From Hyphomicrobiaceae bacterium (GTDB lineage: Bacteria; Pseudomonadota; Alphaproteobacteria; Rhizobiales; Hyphomicrobiaceae): a stretch of 64,000 nt of DNA. Below are positions 52,825 to 60,698 of the stretch, piece after piece; position 1 is the first letter of the stretch; every line of letters starts with the position of its first letter. Location of the stretch: contig JAGRKV010000051.1 of assembly GCA_020442165.1 (NCBI GenBank), positions 558,001 through 622,000 on the forward strand, written 5' to 3'. The translations under genes and the position numbers were made by a program. The notes beneath the pieces were generated by a model. The model was given only the letters and a program-made list of their open reading frames with translations. It ran no database searches and was not told where the DNA came from.

Positions 52825-53510
52825 GCGGGGGAGGGGCAAGCGTCGGAGCGGACGAAGAGACGCGGTTGCGGCAAGCGGTCATCGACACTGCACTTGCCAT
52901 GAGCCGGTCGGGGCTTTCCCCGGGGCGATCTGGCAACGTGTCGTGCCGCTTCGGCGGGGGCATGCTGATTACGCCTTCTGGGCTCGCCTACGAGGACATC
53001 GGGCCCGCCGACATTGTTCATGTTGCAGGGGCTGGTAAGGCCGATCAGGCGGCGCCTCGGCCATCGAGCGAGTGGCGGTTTCATCTCGCTGCCTATCACG
53101 CGCGGCCCGACCGGCACGCGGTCGTCCACAGCCACTCCATGCACGCGACGGTGCTGGCGTGTGCTGGCAAGGCCATTCCGGCATTCCACTACATGGTTGC
53201 CCTTGCCGGTGGCAGCGATATTCCGCTGGTGCCCTATGCCACGTTCGGTACGGGAGACCTTGCCGATCATGTGGCGCGGGGGCTTGCGGCGCGCGATGCC
53301 TGCCTGATGGCGCATCATGGTCAAATAGCCATCGGCCGGGACCTGCCTGCTGCGCTGGAACTGGCGCAGGAGGTGGAGGTTTTGGCGGAGCAGTATTTCA
53401 AGGTGCTGAGCCTGGGGCCGCCGGCGTTGCTCAGCGCGGAAGAAATGGCACTGATAGTCGAGAAGTTCCAGGCTTATGGACAGAATGTGCAACGGCAGCG
53501 GCGTTCCTGA
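52821..53510 (+). CDS. Class II aldolase, probable 5-methylthioribulose-1-phosphate aldolase
   Basis: A 229-residue FucA/AraD-type zinc aldolase. Zinc ligands are seen in HSHSMHATVLA and in AHHGQIAIG, and the phosphate loop residues in GRSGNVSCRFGGGML and PSSEWRFH. Its ATG overlaps the mtnA stop. No mtnB-C-D-type genes follow, so dehydration to a diketo compound (the universal salvage pathway) is not supported here. In bacteria with mtnP-mtnA-ald2, the aldolase cleaves methylthioribulose-1-phosphate to DHAP and (2-methylthio)acetaldehyde (the DHAP shunt). That assignment rests on family and context. Confidence 0.82.
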   Translation: MSGGGASVGADEETRLRQAVIDTALAMSRSGLSPGRSGNVSCRFGGGMLITPSGLAYEDIGPADIVHVAGAGKADQAAPRPSSEWRFHLAAYHARPDRHAVVHSHSMHATVLACAGKAIPAFHYMVALAGGSDIPLVPYATFGTGDLADHVARGLAARDACLMAHHGQIAIGRDLPAALELAQEVEVLAEQYFKVLSLGPPALLSAEEMALIVEKFQAYGQNVQRQRRS

Positions 53511-53549
53511 GCGATAACTGCCCGCTACCACCGCGACTAGTGAGAGAAG

Positions 53550-54308
53550 CTACCGCCGCCAATCGACAAAGCTCGAGGCCTGCCGGTTGCGGTAGCCGCT
53601 ACGCCAATGCCCTGCCGTCCTGGCCCACGGGCCCCCGGTCGGATCGATGCGGGTCAACAGGAACCAGCCGGCCACGAAGCCGCCGATATGGGCCCACCAG
53701 GCAACATTCTGCCCCATGCCTGGGACGAATAGCGTTGAGGTGCCCTGCAGAACCTGGATCAAGAACCAGATGCCGGCAAACAGGAGGGCTGGCACATAAA
53801 AGAAGACCGGGATGATAACGATAAGGACCAGCACCTTGATCCAGGCGTAGGGGAAGCGTGTCGCATATGCCGCGATAATCCCCGCAATAGCGCCGGATGC
53901 ACCCAGTGCAGGAATTGGTGAGTTGGCATTGAAGATGGCGTGGGCGACGCTGGCGACCACGCCTGCCACGAAATACAGGAACAGGAAGCGGCCGCTGCCG
54001 AGCCTCTCCTCCAGGGCCGGGCCGAAGATCCAAAGGGTCCAGAGGTTGGTGGCGATGTGAAACAGGCCACCGTGCAAAAACATGTTGGTGGCGAACGGGC
54101 TCAAGTCGAGCGGCGACAACCCTACCTTCTCGCCCCATGAGGGCACGAAATACCGTTTGGGCACCAGACCGTGGTGATAGAGGAAGTGCTGCAGCTCGGG
54201 TTGCGACAGCGATAGCTGATAAACGTAAACCAGGACGTTTACCAAGATGAGCGCGGCCACAACTGCGGGAAAGCGCTGCCAGGAGAGGGTGTCGCGGATT
54301 GGAAACAT
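53550..54308 (-). CDS. Rhomboid-family intramembrane serine protease
   Basis: A 252-residue membrane protein with six hydrophobic segments. The catalytic Ser is in ALGASGAIAGIIAAYATRFP (GxSG) and the catalytic His in WWAHIGGFVAGWFLL. The conserved HIATNLWTLWIFGPALEERL of helix 2 with its oxyanion-side Asn is present. It should cleave membrane-anchored substrates within the bilayer; targets unknown. The start ATG at 54308 and length fit the six-helix GlpG-like/alphaproteobacterial group. Convergent with the aldolase gene. Confidence 0.9.
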   Translation of the reverse strand: MFPIRDTLSWQRFPAVVAALILVNVLVYVYQLSLSQPELQHFLYHHGLVPKRYFVPSWGEKVGLSPLDLSPFATNMFLHGGLFHIATNLWTLWIFGPALEERLGSGRFLFLYFVAGVVASVAHAIFNANSPIPALGASGAIAGIIAAYATRFPYAWIKVLVLIVIIPVFFYVPALLFAGIWFLIQVLQGTSTLFVPGMGQNVAWWAHIGGFVAGWFLLTRIDPTGGPWARTAGHWRSGYRNRQASSFVDWRR

Positions 54309-54706
54309 GATTAGCGCAGTTGGGATTTTCTAAGGTGTGGGTGCGGTGTGGCGGGGCAAATCAAAGGGACTCAGTGCTTCGCTTTACAAGGATTAGCCCG
54401 GGAGGGTCCTGACATATCACCAGTTGGACCGCGGGTTGTCGTTTGTCCTTTGCTTTTCAGATTTCTACCCTTCTCTGATTATCGTCAATGTTCACGGCGG
54501 GGTCGCGGCTATTCTAAGCTGGGTGCAGTGCATCCACCTTAGTTGAATCTGCCTTGTCTGCGATGGCGGGTTGACTTGCGTAAATCGCAATGCACTGATG
54601 TTGAACAACAACGATCACGAACATTCGTCTGAGGTGGCAGTCGGCTGGGGGCATGCCATTCCAAAAAAAGGCCAGCATTCGGGAAACGCACAAAGGAGTG
54701 CCTGCC
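54309..54706. promoter_or_regulatory. Divergent control region of rhomboid and sulfide:quinone oxidoreductase genes
   Basis: About 400 bases without a gene. A palindrome TTGCGTAAATCGCAA lies at 54576-54590, some 115 bases before the sqr start; a TTGACT three bases before it could be a -35 element. No other structure is evident. Confidence 0.35.
54576..54590. promoter_or_regulatory. Palindrome upstream of sqr
   Basis: TTGCG-TAAAT-CGCAA, perfect five-base arms. The outer TTG...CAA recalls Crp/Fnr-family sites but with one base too many between the half-sites. A sulfide-responsive operator is possible. Confidence 0.3.
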
Positions 54707-55987
54707 ATGGCAAATATTGTCATTTTGGGTGGAGGTGTCGGCGGTATGTCGGCCGCGTATGAGGCGCGCGACATGTTTGGCCGAAATCACACCGTTACAC
54801 TGGTTTCCAACCAGCCCTACTTCCAGTTCACCCCTTCCAACCCCTGGGTCGGCGTCGGCTGGCGGGTCAAAGACGACATCATCATCGACCTGCCGCCGCT
54901 CATGGCCAAGCACGGCATCAAGTTCACTGCCGTCGGCGCCAAGCAGATCAAGCCGGAAGAAAACCTGGTCGAGCTCAACGATGGCACTTCGGTGGCCTAT
55001 GACTACCTGATTATCGCCACGGGACCTGAACTGGCATTCGACGAGATCGCAGGGCTTGGACCGGAGAACTACACGCAGTCCGTCTGCACGGTCGATCATG
55101 CGACCACCGCCCATCAAAGATGGCAGGAGTTCTGCAAAGACCCGGGGCCGATCATCGTCGGCGCGGTGCAGGGCGCCTCGTGTTATGGCCCGGCCTACGA
55201 GTACGCCATGATTATGGAGACGGATCTCAGGAAGCGCCGGTTGCGCGACCAGGTGCCGATGACGTTCGTCACCTCGGAGCCCTATGTAGGCCATCTCGGT
55301 CTTGGCGGTGTCGGCGACACGAAGGGCATGCTGGAAAGCGAGATGCGCGAACGGCACATTCGCTGGATCGTCAATGCCAAGGTCGACAAGGTCGAAGCCG
55401 GGACGATGCACGTCACGGAGTTCAATGAAGACGGCAGCGAAAAGAAGAAGCACGAGCTGCCCTTCAAGTACTCGATGATGCTTCCGGCTTTCCGTGGTGT
55501 GCCAGCGACGCGCGGCATCGAGGGGCTCAACAACCCGCGCGGGTTCATCATCGTCGACAAGTACCAGCGCAACCCGAAATACCAGAACATCTTTGGCGTT
55601 GGCGTGTGCATCGCGATCCCGCCGCTGGAACAGACGCCGGTTCCGGTCGGCGTGCCGAAGACGGGCTACATGATCGAGAGCATGGTGACGGCCGCGATCG
55701 AAAACATCCACGATCTGCTGCATGGCAAGGAGCCTCACAAGATCCCGACGTGGAGTGCGCTGTGCCTTGCCGACTTCGGCGACAAGGGTGCGGCTTTCGT
55801 GGCGCAGCCGCAGATTCCGCCGCGCAACATCAACTGGTCGACGGAAGGCGTGTGGGTGCATTACGCCAAGGTGGCATTCGAGAAGTACTTCATGCGCAAG
55901 ATGCGGAAGGGCAATACCGAGCCGTTCTACGAGAAATACGTGCTTGGCATGATGAACATCAAGAAGATCAAGACGCCTGCGGAATAG
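54707..55987 (+). CDS. sqr: Sulfide:quinone oxidoreductase (type I-like)
   Basis: A 426-residue FAD protein of the two-Rossmann-fold family that oxidises sulfide to polysulfur and reduces ubiquinone at the inner membrane. The FAD motif IVILGGGVGGMSAAYEA is at the start. Three cysteines match the catalytic set of bacterial SQR: SVCTVDHA, QGASCYGPAYEY and GVGVCIAIPPLE, the last in the FAD-covalent/redox region. The C-terminal segment (KYFMRKMRKGNTEPFYEKYV) is amphipathic and basic, suited to membrane attachment. The ATG at 54707 is preceded by AAGGAG. Flavocytochrome c or other FAD disulfide reductases are less likely because all three Cys are kept. Confidence 0.88.
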   Translation: MANIVILGGGVGGMSAAYEARDMFGRNHTVTLVSNQPYFQFTPSNPWVGVGWRVKDDIIIDLPPLMAKHGIKFTAVGAKQIKPEENLVELNDGTSVAYDYLIIATGPELAFDEIAGLGPENYTQSVCTVDHATTAHQRWQEFCKDPGPIIVGAVQGASCYGPAYEYAMIMETDLRKRRLRDQVPMTFVTSEPYVGHLGLGGVGDTKGMLESEMRERHIRWIVNAKVDKVEAGTMHVTEFNEDGSEKKKHELPFKYSMMLPAFRGVPATRGIEGLNNPRGFIIVDKYQRNPKYQNIFGVGVCIAIPPLEQTPVPVGVPKTGYMIESMVTAAIENIHDLLHGKEPHKIPTWSALCLADFGDKGAAFVAQPQIPPRNINWSTEGVWVHYAKVAFEKYFMRKMRKGNTEPFYEKYVLGMMNIKKIKTPAE

Positions 55988-56085
55988 GGTCAATTTGCTG
56001 CGATGGTGCCGGCGGCCGTGGCCACTCCGGCATCGTCTCACATCTCCCCTTTTTCCCAAGCTAACCGGCCTTGGGCCTGTGCGGA

Positions 56086-56427
56086 TTAATAGCCGTTCGG
56101 GCCCGTTCTCTGTGTTGAGGGTGGCAACAGCCTGTTGGTGATTGAGCCGCTATCGGCGGGCGGGCCGTAGATGTAGCCGCGAAGGGGCGAGCCCGGCTCT
56201 GAATTGCCCGGGGAAGGCGCCTTCCTCATCGGTGGCAGAGCGGGATGGACGTTCTGATCGGCGGCGGGGTCATAGGCGGGCTTTTTTGTAGCTTGCGCCT
56301 GGGGCGTGTCGGCGCTGGCAGGTAGAGCCAAAATGGCCGCTGCCGACCACGCCAGCGAAATGCCGAGAGCCGCTGCCCTCCAGGCGCGAGCTTGTTTCGA
56401 TGCTGTTCCGGCTGACTGATCTTTCAT
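56086..56427 (-). CDS. Small secreted Pro-rich protein
   Basis: A 113-residue protein with a signal peptide (MKDQSAGTASKQARAWRAAA, then a hydrophobic core, cleavage near PASA-DT) and a mature part of about 65 residues rich in Pro, Gly, Ser and Asn, predicted to be disordered. The ATG at 56427 is preferred to an upstream GTG at 56508 because it directly starts the signal peptide. No recognised family; probably periplasmic. Confidence 0.5.
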   Translation of the reverse strand: MKDQSAGTASKQARAWRAAALGISLAWSAAAILALPASADTPQAQATKKPAYDPAADQNVHPALPPMRKAPSPGNSEPGSPLRGYIYGPPADSGSITNRLLPPSTQRTGPNGY

Positions 56428-56546
56428 GTTCAAGACATGGCGCGTTGTGTTGGTCACTGCAAGTAGGCAGCCGAAATAGTATTGCTCGTCCGCAGATGCG
56501 TGCGCCACGGCAACTGGAGTAAGCCCGAAGCCGGTCGCTTCACACT

Positions 56547-56813
56547 CTAGGCCGACGGGGTGCCGCTGTTCTCGTCCTTGCCTCGGACGTAGGGCTCGAC
56601 CTTACCCTTGAGCTTGATGGTCAAGGGGTTGCCCTTGCGGTCGCGGCTTTTACCGGCGGCGACGCGGACCCAGCCCTCGGAGACGCAATACTCCTCGACA
56701 TTGGTCTTCTCGCTTCCATTGAAACGGATGCCGATGTCGCGCGCGAGCACGGCTTCGTCATAGAAGGGGCTTGCGGGGTCGGTGGAGAGGCGGTCGGGAA
56801 GTTCGTCGGCCAT
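56547..56813 (-). CDS. DUF3297 family protein
   Basis: An 88-residue cytosolic protein that fits the DUF3297 family throughout. It has DELPDRLSTDPASPFYDEAV, then IGIRFNGSEKTNVEEYCVSE, GWVRVAAGKSRDRKGNPLTI and KLKGKVEPYVRG. The family is widespread in proteobacteria, but its function is not established. It lies just downstream of ychF on the same strand and is separated from it by only 30 bases, so co-transcription is likely. Confidence 0.88.
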   Translation of the reverse strand: MADELPDRLSTDPASPFYDEAVLARDIGIRFNGSEKTNVEEYCVSEGWVRVAAGKSRDRKGNPLTIKLKGKVEPYVRGKDENSGTPSA

Positions 56814-56843
56814 TTCGGTGGCTCCTCGAATTTGGGTGCCTTG

Positions 56844-57941
56844 TCAGTTGGCGAAGCGGAAGTGCATCACATCGCCGTCCTGGACGACGTACTCTTTGCC
56901 CTCAAGGCGCATCTTGCCAGCCTCTTTTGCGCCGACTTCGCCCGACAGCGTGACGTAGTCGTCATAGGCGATGGTTTCGGCCCGGATGAAGCCCTTTTCG
57001 AAATCGGTGTGGATGACACCGGCAGCCTGCGGTGCGCGGGTGCCGCGGGTGATTGTCCAGGCGCGGGCTTCCTTGGGGCCGACGGTAAAATATGTGACGA
57101 GGCCAAGGAGCTTGTAGCCAGCGCGAATGAGGCGGTTGAGGCCAGGCTCGTCGAGACCGAGGTCGGCGAGGAATGCCGTGCGCTCATCGGCATCAAGGCC
57201 TGCGAGTTCGCTTTCGATCTTGGCAGAGATGACAACGGCCTGGGCCCCTTCTGCGGTCGCGCGTTCGAAGACCGTATTGGAATAGGTGTTGCCATCCTTG
57301 GCGGAGGCTTCGTCGACGTTGCAGACGTAGAGCACGGGCTTGGCGGTCAAGAGCTGCAGCATGCGCCAGCCGCTCTCCTCGTCCGGCGAGATTTCGGCCA
57401 GGCGCGCAGGCTTACCTTCACGCAGCAGCACAAGCGCCTTCTCGATCAGGGCAGCGGTGGCCTTGGCTTCCTTGTCGCCACCCTTGGCGCGCTTTTCCAG
57501 ACTGACCAAACGCTTCTCGCAGCTTTCGAGATCCGCCAGCATCAGTTCGGTCTCGACCGTTTCGGCATCGGACAGAGGATCGATGCGGCCTTCGACGTGG
57601 GTAATGTCGTCATCATCGAAGCAGCGCAGAACGTAGGCGACGGCATCGACCTCGCGGATATGGGACAGGAACTGGTTGCCTAGCCCTTCGCCCTTGGAAG
57701 CGCCGCGGACTAGGCCCGCGATGTCAACGAACGTCAAGCGTGTTGGGATGATCTGCTTGGAGCCCGCGATAGCGGCCAGCTTGTCCAGGCGCTCGTCGGG
57801 TACGCCGACCTCGCCGACGTTGGGCTCGATCGTGCAGAACGGATAGTTGGCTGCCTCGGCGGCGGCCGTCTGCGTCAGCGCGTTGAAGAGGGTCGACTTG
57901 CCGACATTGGGCAGGCCGACGATGCCCATCTTGAAACCCAT
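56844..57941 (-). CDS. ychF: Redox-regulated ATPase YchF
   Basis: A 365-residue Obg-family P-loop NTPase that prefers ATP and associates with ribosomes. Motifs: G1 GLPNVGKSTLFNALT, the switch region NYPFCTIEPNVG, G3 DIAGLVRGASKGEGLGNQFL, the unusual NVDE in place of NKxD (the mark of ATP preference), and a C-terminal TGS-like domain ending in the FRFAN motif. Starts at ATG 57941. It forms part of the conserved ychF-pth-rplY-prs block. Confidence 0.95.
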   Translation of the reverse strand: MGFKMGIVGLPNVGKSTLFNALTQTAAAEAANYPFCTIEPNVGEVGVPDERLDKLAAIAGSKQIIPTRLTFVDIAGLVRGASKGEGLGNQFLSHIREVDAVAYVLRCFDDDDITHVEGRIDPLSDAETVETELMLADLESCEKRLVSLEKRAKGGDKEAKATAALIEKALVLLREGKPARLAEISPDEESGWRMLQLLTAKPVLYVCNVDEASAKDGNTYSNTVFERATAEGAQAVVISAKIESELAGLDADERTAFLADLGLDEPGLNRLIRAGYKLLGLVTYFTVGPKEARAWTITRGTRAPQAAGVIHTDFEKGFIRAETIAYDDYVTLSGEVGAKEAGKMRLEGKEYVVQDGDVMHFRFAN

Positions 57942-58054
57942 GAAGTCATCGCTTTCGTTGGCCGTGTGCCAAGGGACCGTGGCGCGGCATGGAATTAAGG
58001 CGCGCCCTGGGGCGAGCCGAATGAGGTTTGAGGCTCTATAGGATCATTCGCCGC

Positions 58055-58843
58055 CTAACGGAAGCGGGAGAGAGCGAACGTCGAATAGCGTTCCGGGGAA
58101 GGCATGTTGGATGCGGAATTCAAGGCATCGGCCAGCGCTTCTGCGATGTCCGCCCCCCAGGAGGCCTGTTGCACGGCGATGATGAGAAACGGCCGCTGCC
58201 AACTCGTCTCGTTGGTATCGCAGGCCGCGCAGGGCTGCTGGTATTGGCCGAGATTGAGCGTCCATACGGGGGTCTTGGCGTCGGTGACCGCTGCCAGCCA
58301 ATTTGCGGTTTGTTGCGCGCGCTGTCCTGCGCGGTGCTTTTCGGCGGCGGCATCGCCTTCCTCGCTAGCGGTACCAACGGCGATCAGTTGCTTGGCACCC
58401 TTGAGCCGGGCGCGGACGAGGTCGTCGAATATGACGGATTCAACCTGCGCCTTGGTCAGAGGTGCATCATCGCGGGTCAGCTTATCGACGGAACCGCGTT
58501 CCCAGGTGATGCTCTTGTCGGCGACAATGAGATCAAAGTCTGCGCGGCGGCCAGCGTCGTCCAGCCCCTGAATGACATAGGCGTGCGTGGTTGCGCCGAG
58601 ACGCTCGGCGGTGACGACGGGACGCAGGAATTTGCTGCGCGAGCGTGCATCGATGGCGTCCCAGGTGATCCAGCCGGCTGTCGCAGCGATGATACCTGCG
58701 GCAAACAGGCGGCCTGCCATCTCACCGCCGCGCGAGAACAGCCACTTCAGCCAGCCAATGCGATCCCACCAGCGGTAGGCGACCAGAGCGCCGCTGCGGC
58801 GGTCGCGCTCCTCGTCTCGGTGAACGTGATGACGCTCGGACAC
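58055..58843 (-). CDS. Membrane protein of unknown function
   Basis: A 262-residue protein. A basic His/Arg-rich start is followed near residues 45-65 by one membrane segment (AGRLFAAGIIAATAGWITWD). The periplasmic part has an alpha/beta look resembling OmpA-like/peptidoglycan-associated or metal-dependent folds (LKGAKQLIAVGTASEEGDAA, AGQRAQQTANWLAAV) and two cysteines in PCAACDTNE that could form a disulfide or bind metal. GTG at 58843 has AGGGAG nine bases upstream and is the preferred start. The family is not recognised; the GTASEEG...RAxxTAxWL pattern vaguely recalls OmpA-C proteins. Confidence 0.65.
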   Translation of the reverse strand: MSERHHVHRDEERDRRSGALVAYRWWDRIGWLKWLFSRGGEMAGRLFAAGIIAATAGWITWDAIDARSRSKFLRPVVTAERLGATTHAYVIQGLDDAGRRADFDLIVADKSITWERGSVDKLTRDDAPLTKAQVESVIFDDLVRARLKGAKQLIAVGTASEEGDAAAEKHRAGQRAQQTANWLAAVTDAKTPVWTLNLGQYQQPCAACDTNETSWQRPFLIIAVQQASWGADIAEALADALNSASNMPSPERYSTFALSRFR

Positions 58844-58909
58844 GGTGTGAAACTCCCTACCCCCGCCCACTGCCGCCCGCGGGTTTTCGTTATTTCTGCC
58901 GTAGTGGCT

Positions 58910-59698
58910 TCAGTCCTCGCTCTTGCGGGATGCAAGCCACTTCTTCAGATTGTCGGCAAGGGCCCCCTTGCGCTTGGCGTCGCGCTCGCCTGCCGGATGA
59001 CGCGGGCTGCTCCGGGAAGGTTCAGCCGACGCAATCTTGCCTTCGTGTCGTGGCGGCAGATGTCCCCGTTGCCGGGGTTGAGCGGACGGACCAGACACTA
59101 CCGGGGCTGAGCCTACCTCGCTAGAGCCTTCGATCTGCAACTCTTTTGCAACATCGGTCAAGAACCGCGCCTGATCGCCGCGTGCAAGCTTCGGGGCGGC
59201 ACCCGCAATCGCGTCGAGCAGGGGGGCGAGCCAGTTCTGCTCAGCCTTGGCAAAATTGGACAGGACGTAGTTGGCGACCAGGTGCTTCTGGCCTGGGTGG
59301 CCGACGCCAATGCGGACGCGCTGGTAATCGTTGCCGAGGTGGGCGGTGATCGAGCGCAGGCCATTGTGCCCGGCGTTGCCGCCTCCAATCTTGGCCTTGA
59401 GCTTGCCCGGTGCGAGGTCAATCTCATCGTAGAAGACGACGATGTCGGCCAGGGCGACCTTGAGAAAGCGTGCGGCTTCGCCGACCGAGCGGCCGCTTTC
59501 GTTCATGTAGGTTTGCGGCTTGAGAAGTAGGATGCGTTCGCTGGCGATCTCGCCGTCGCTGGCCAGACCCTGGAATTTCTTCTTCCAGGGACCAAAGCCG
59601 TGCCTCTCGGCTATCGCATCGACGGCCATGAAGCCGACGTTGTGGCGGTTGCCGGCGTACTCGGAGCCGGGATTGCCAAGACCGACGAACAATTTCAC
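58910..59698 (-). CDS. pth: Peptidyl-tRNA hydrolase with C-terminal extension
   Basis: A 262-residue enzyme freeing tRNA from stalled peptidyl-tRNA. The catalytic part covers residues 1-190: [20 protein letters not shown] with the catalytic His, [40 protein letters not shown] and GHNGLRSI. It is followed by an unusually long tail of about 70 residues that is Pro/Ser/Arg-rich and ends in a basic helix ([19 protein letters not shown]). Typical Pth is about 190 residues. Part of the prs-rplY-pth-ychF block, downstream of rplY. Confidence 0.94.
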   Translation of the reverse strand: MKLFVGLGNPGSEYAGNRHNVGFMAVDAIAERHGFGPWKKKFQGLASDGEIASERILLLKPQTYMNESGRSVGEAARFLKVALADIVVFYDEIDLAPGKLKAKIGGGNAGHNGLRSITAHLGNDYQRVRIGVGHPGQKHLVANYVLSNFAKAEQNWLAPLLDAIAGAAPKLARGDQARFLTDVAKELQIEGSSEVGSAPVVSGPSAQPRQRGHLPPRHEGKIASAEPSRSSPRHPAGERDAKRKGALADNLKKWLASRKSED

Positions 59699-59769
59699 GG
59701 GTCAGGCTCCGGTCGGGCCGGCCGGTGATGCGCCCTAGTGGACGCAGCGACCGGCCGGATCGTGGTCTA

Positions 59770-60447
59770 TCACTTCTTGGCCGCGGGTGCGGCCTTGGCA
59801 CCAGCCGCCTTGGCGCCGGCAGCTTTGGCGTCTGCCGCGGGGGCAGTTGCGACAGCAGCTTCGTCGCCGCCGTCATCCTTAATGCGGCCGGCGATGGTGG
59901 CGATGGTGAAGTCGCGATCGGCGATGACCGGCGTCACGCCTTCGGGAAGGGCCACGGAGGAAATGTGGATCGACTGGCCGATCTTGGCTCCTTCCAGGTT
60001 GATCTCGAAGTACGCCGGGATGTGATCGTAGGGGCAGAACACCTCCACGTCGTGACGCACGATGTTGAGCACGCCGCCGCGCTTCAGACCCGGTGACAGA
60101 GCATCATTGGTGAACTTGACCGGAACATGGATGCGCACGAGTCCGTCCTCGGCGATACGCAGGAAGTCGGCGTGGACCGGGGTGTCGCGCACGGGGTCAA
60201 GCTGCAGATCACGGGCGATGACGCGGTGCATGTCGGAGCCAACGCTGATCTCGAACACAGTCGAGGTGAAGTGGCCCTTCAGGTACTGCTTCCATAGCGT
60301 GTTGCCGTCGATGGCGATGGAAACTGGCGGCTTCTTGTCACCATAGATGACAGCAGGAATCTTTCCTTCACGGCGTGCTTGGCGTGCGGCCCCCTTGCCG
60401 ACACGGTCGCGCGCCGCGGCATCGAGCTTTACGGGCTCTTGTGCCAT
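59770..60447 (-). CDS. rplY: 50S ribosomal protein L25 / general stress protein Ctc
   Basis: A 225-residue protein that binds 5S rRNA. The L25 N-domain (LDAAARDRVGKGAARQARRE, IPAVIYGDKKPPVSI) is followed by the C-terminal TL5/Ctc beta domain (DPVRDTPVHADFLRI, FTNDALSPGLKRGGVLNIVR). The last 20 residues are an Ala/Lys repeat (KAAGAKAAGAKAAPAAKK), common in alphaproteobacterial L25. The start is ATG 60447 (MAQEPVK), with GGAG ten bases upstream; a TTG at 60462 is less likely. Two genes are divergent from here. Confidence 0.94.
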   Translation of the reverse strand: MAQEPVKLDAAARDRVGKGAARQARREGKIPAVIYGDKKPPVSIAIDGNTLWKQYLKGHFTSTVFEISVGSDMHRVIARDLQLDPVRDTPVHADFLRIAEDGLVRIHVPVKFTNDALSPGLKRGGVLNIVRHDVEVFCPYDHIPAYFEINLEGAKIGQSIHISSVALPEGVTPVIADRDFTIATIAGRIKDDGGDEAAVATAPAADAKAAGAKAAGAKAAPAAKK

Positions 60448-60698
60448 GGCTTTGATCTCCAAGTAAAAAAGGGCCCAGATGAGCCCATGACCTCGCCACC
60501 GCGGCCTCCAAGGGTGCCGGGCGGCGTCTCAGCGATTGCGTTGAGATGGGCGCCTTATAGTGGGATCGGGCGATTTGGGCAACCTCATGCTGGCGCAGGT
60601 GAGATTAACCGCCCAAAAGTAATGTTTATTGCGGCGGGATTCCGGCCGGACCTGGAGGGGCATAGAATAGCGTGATTGTCAGCTTCTTGGAGGCTATC

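Noticed and set aside
53072..53815. 247-residue plus-strand frame over the aldolase and rhomboid ends
   Set aside because: Crosses the 3' ends of two convergent real genes in other frames; Cys/Arg/Gly-rich, no start signal.
54539..56059. 506-residue frame on the minus strand across sqr
   Set aside because: It is antisense to a clear SQR gene over its whole length, His/Arg/Asp-rich, without any domain or ribosome binding site: an effect of GC-rich codon usage.
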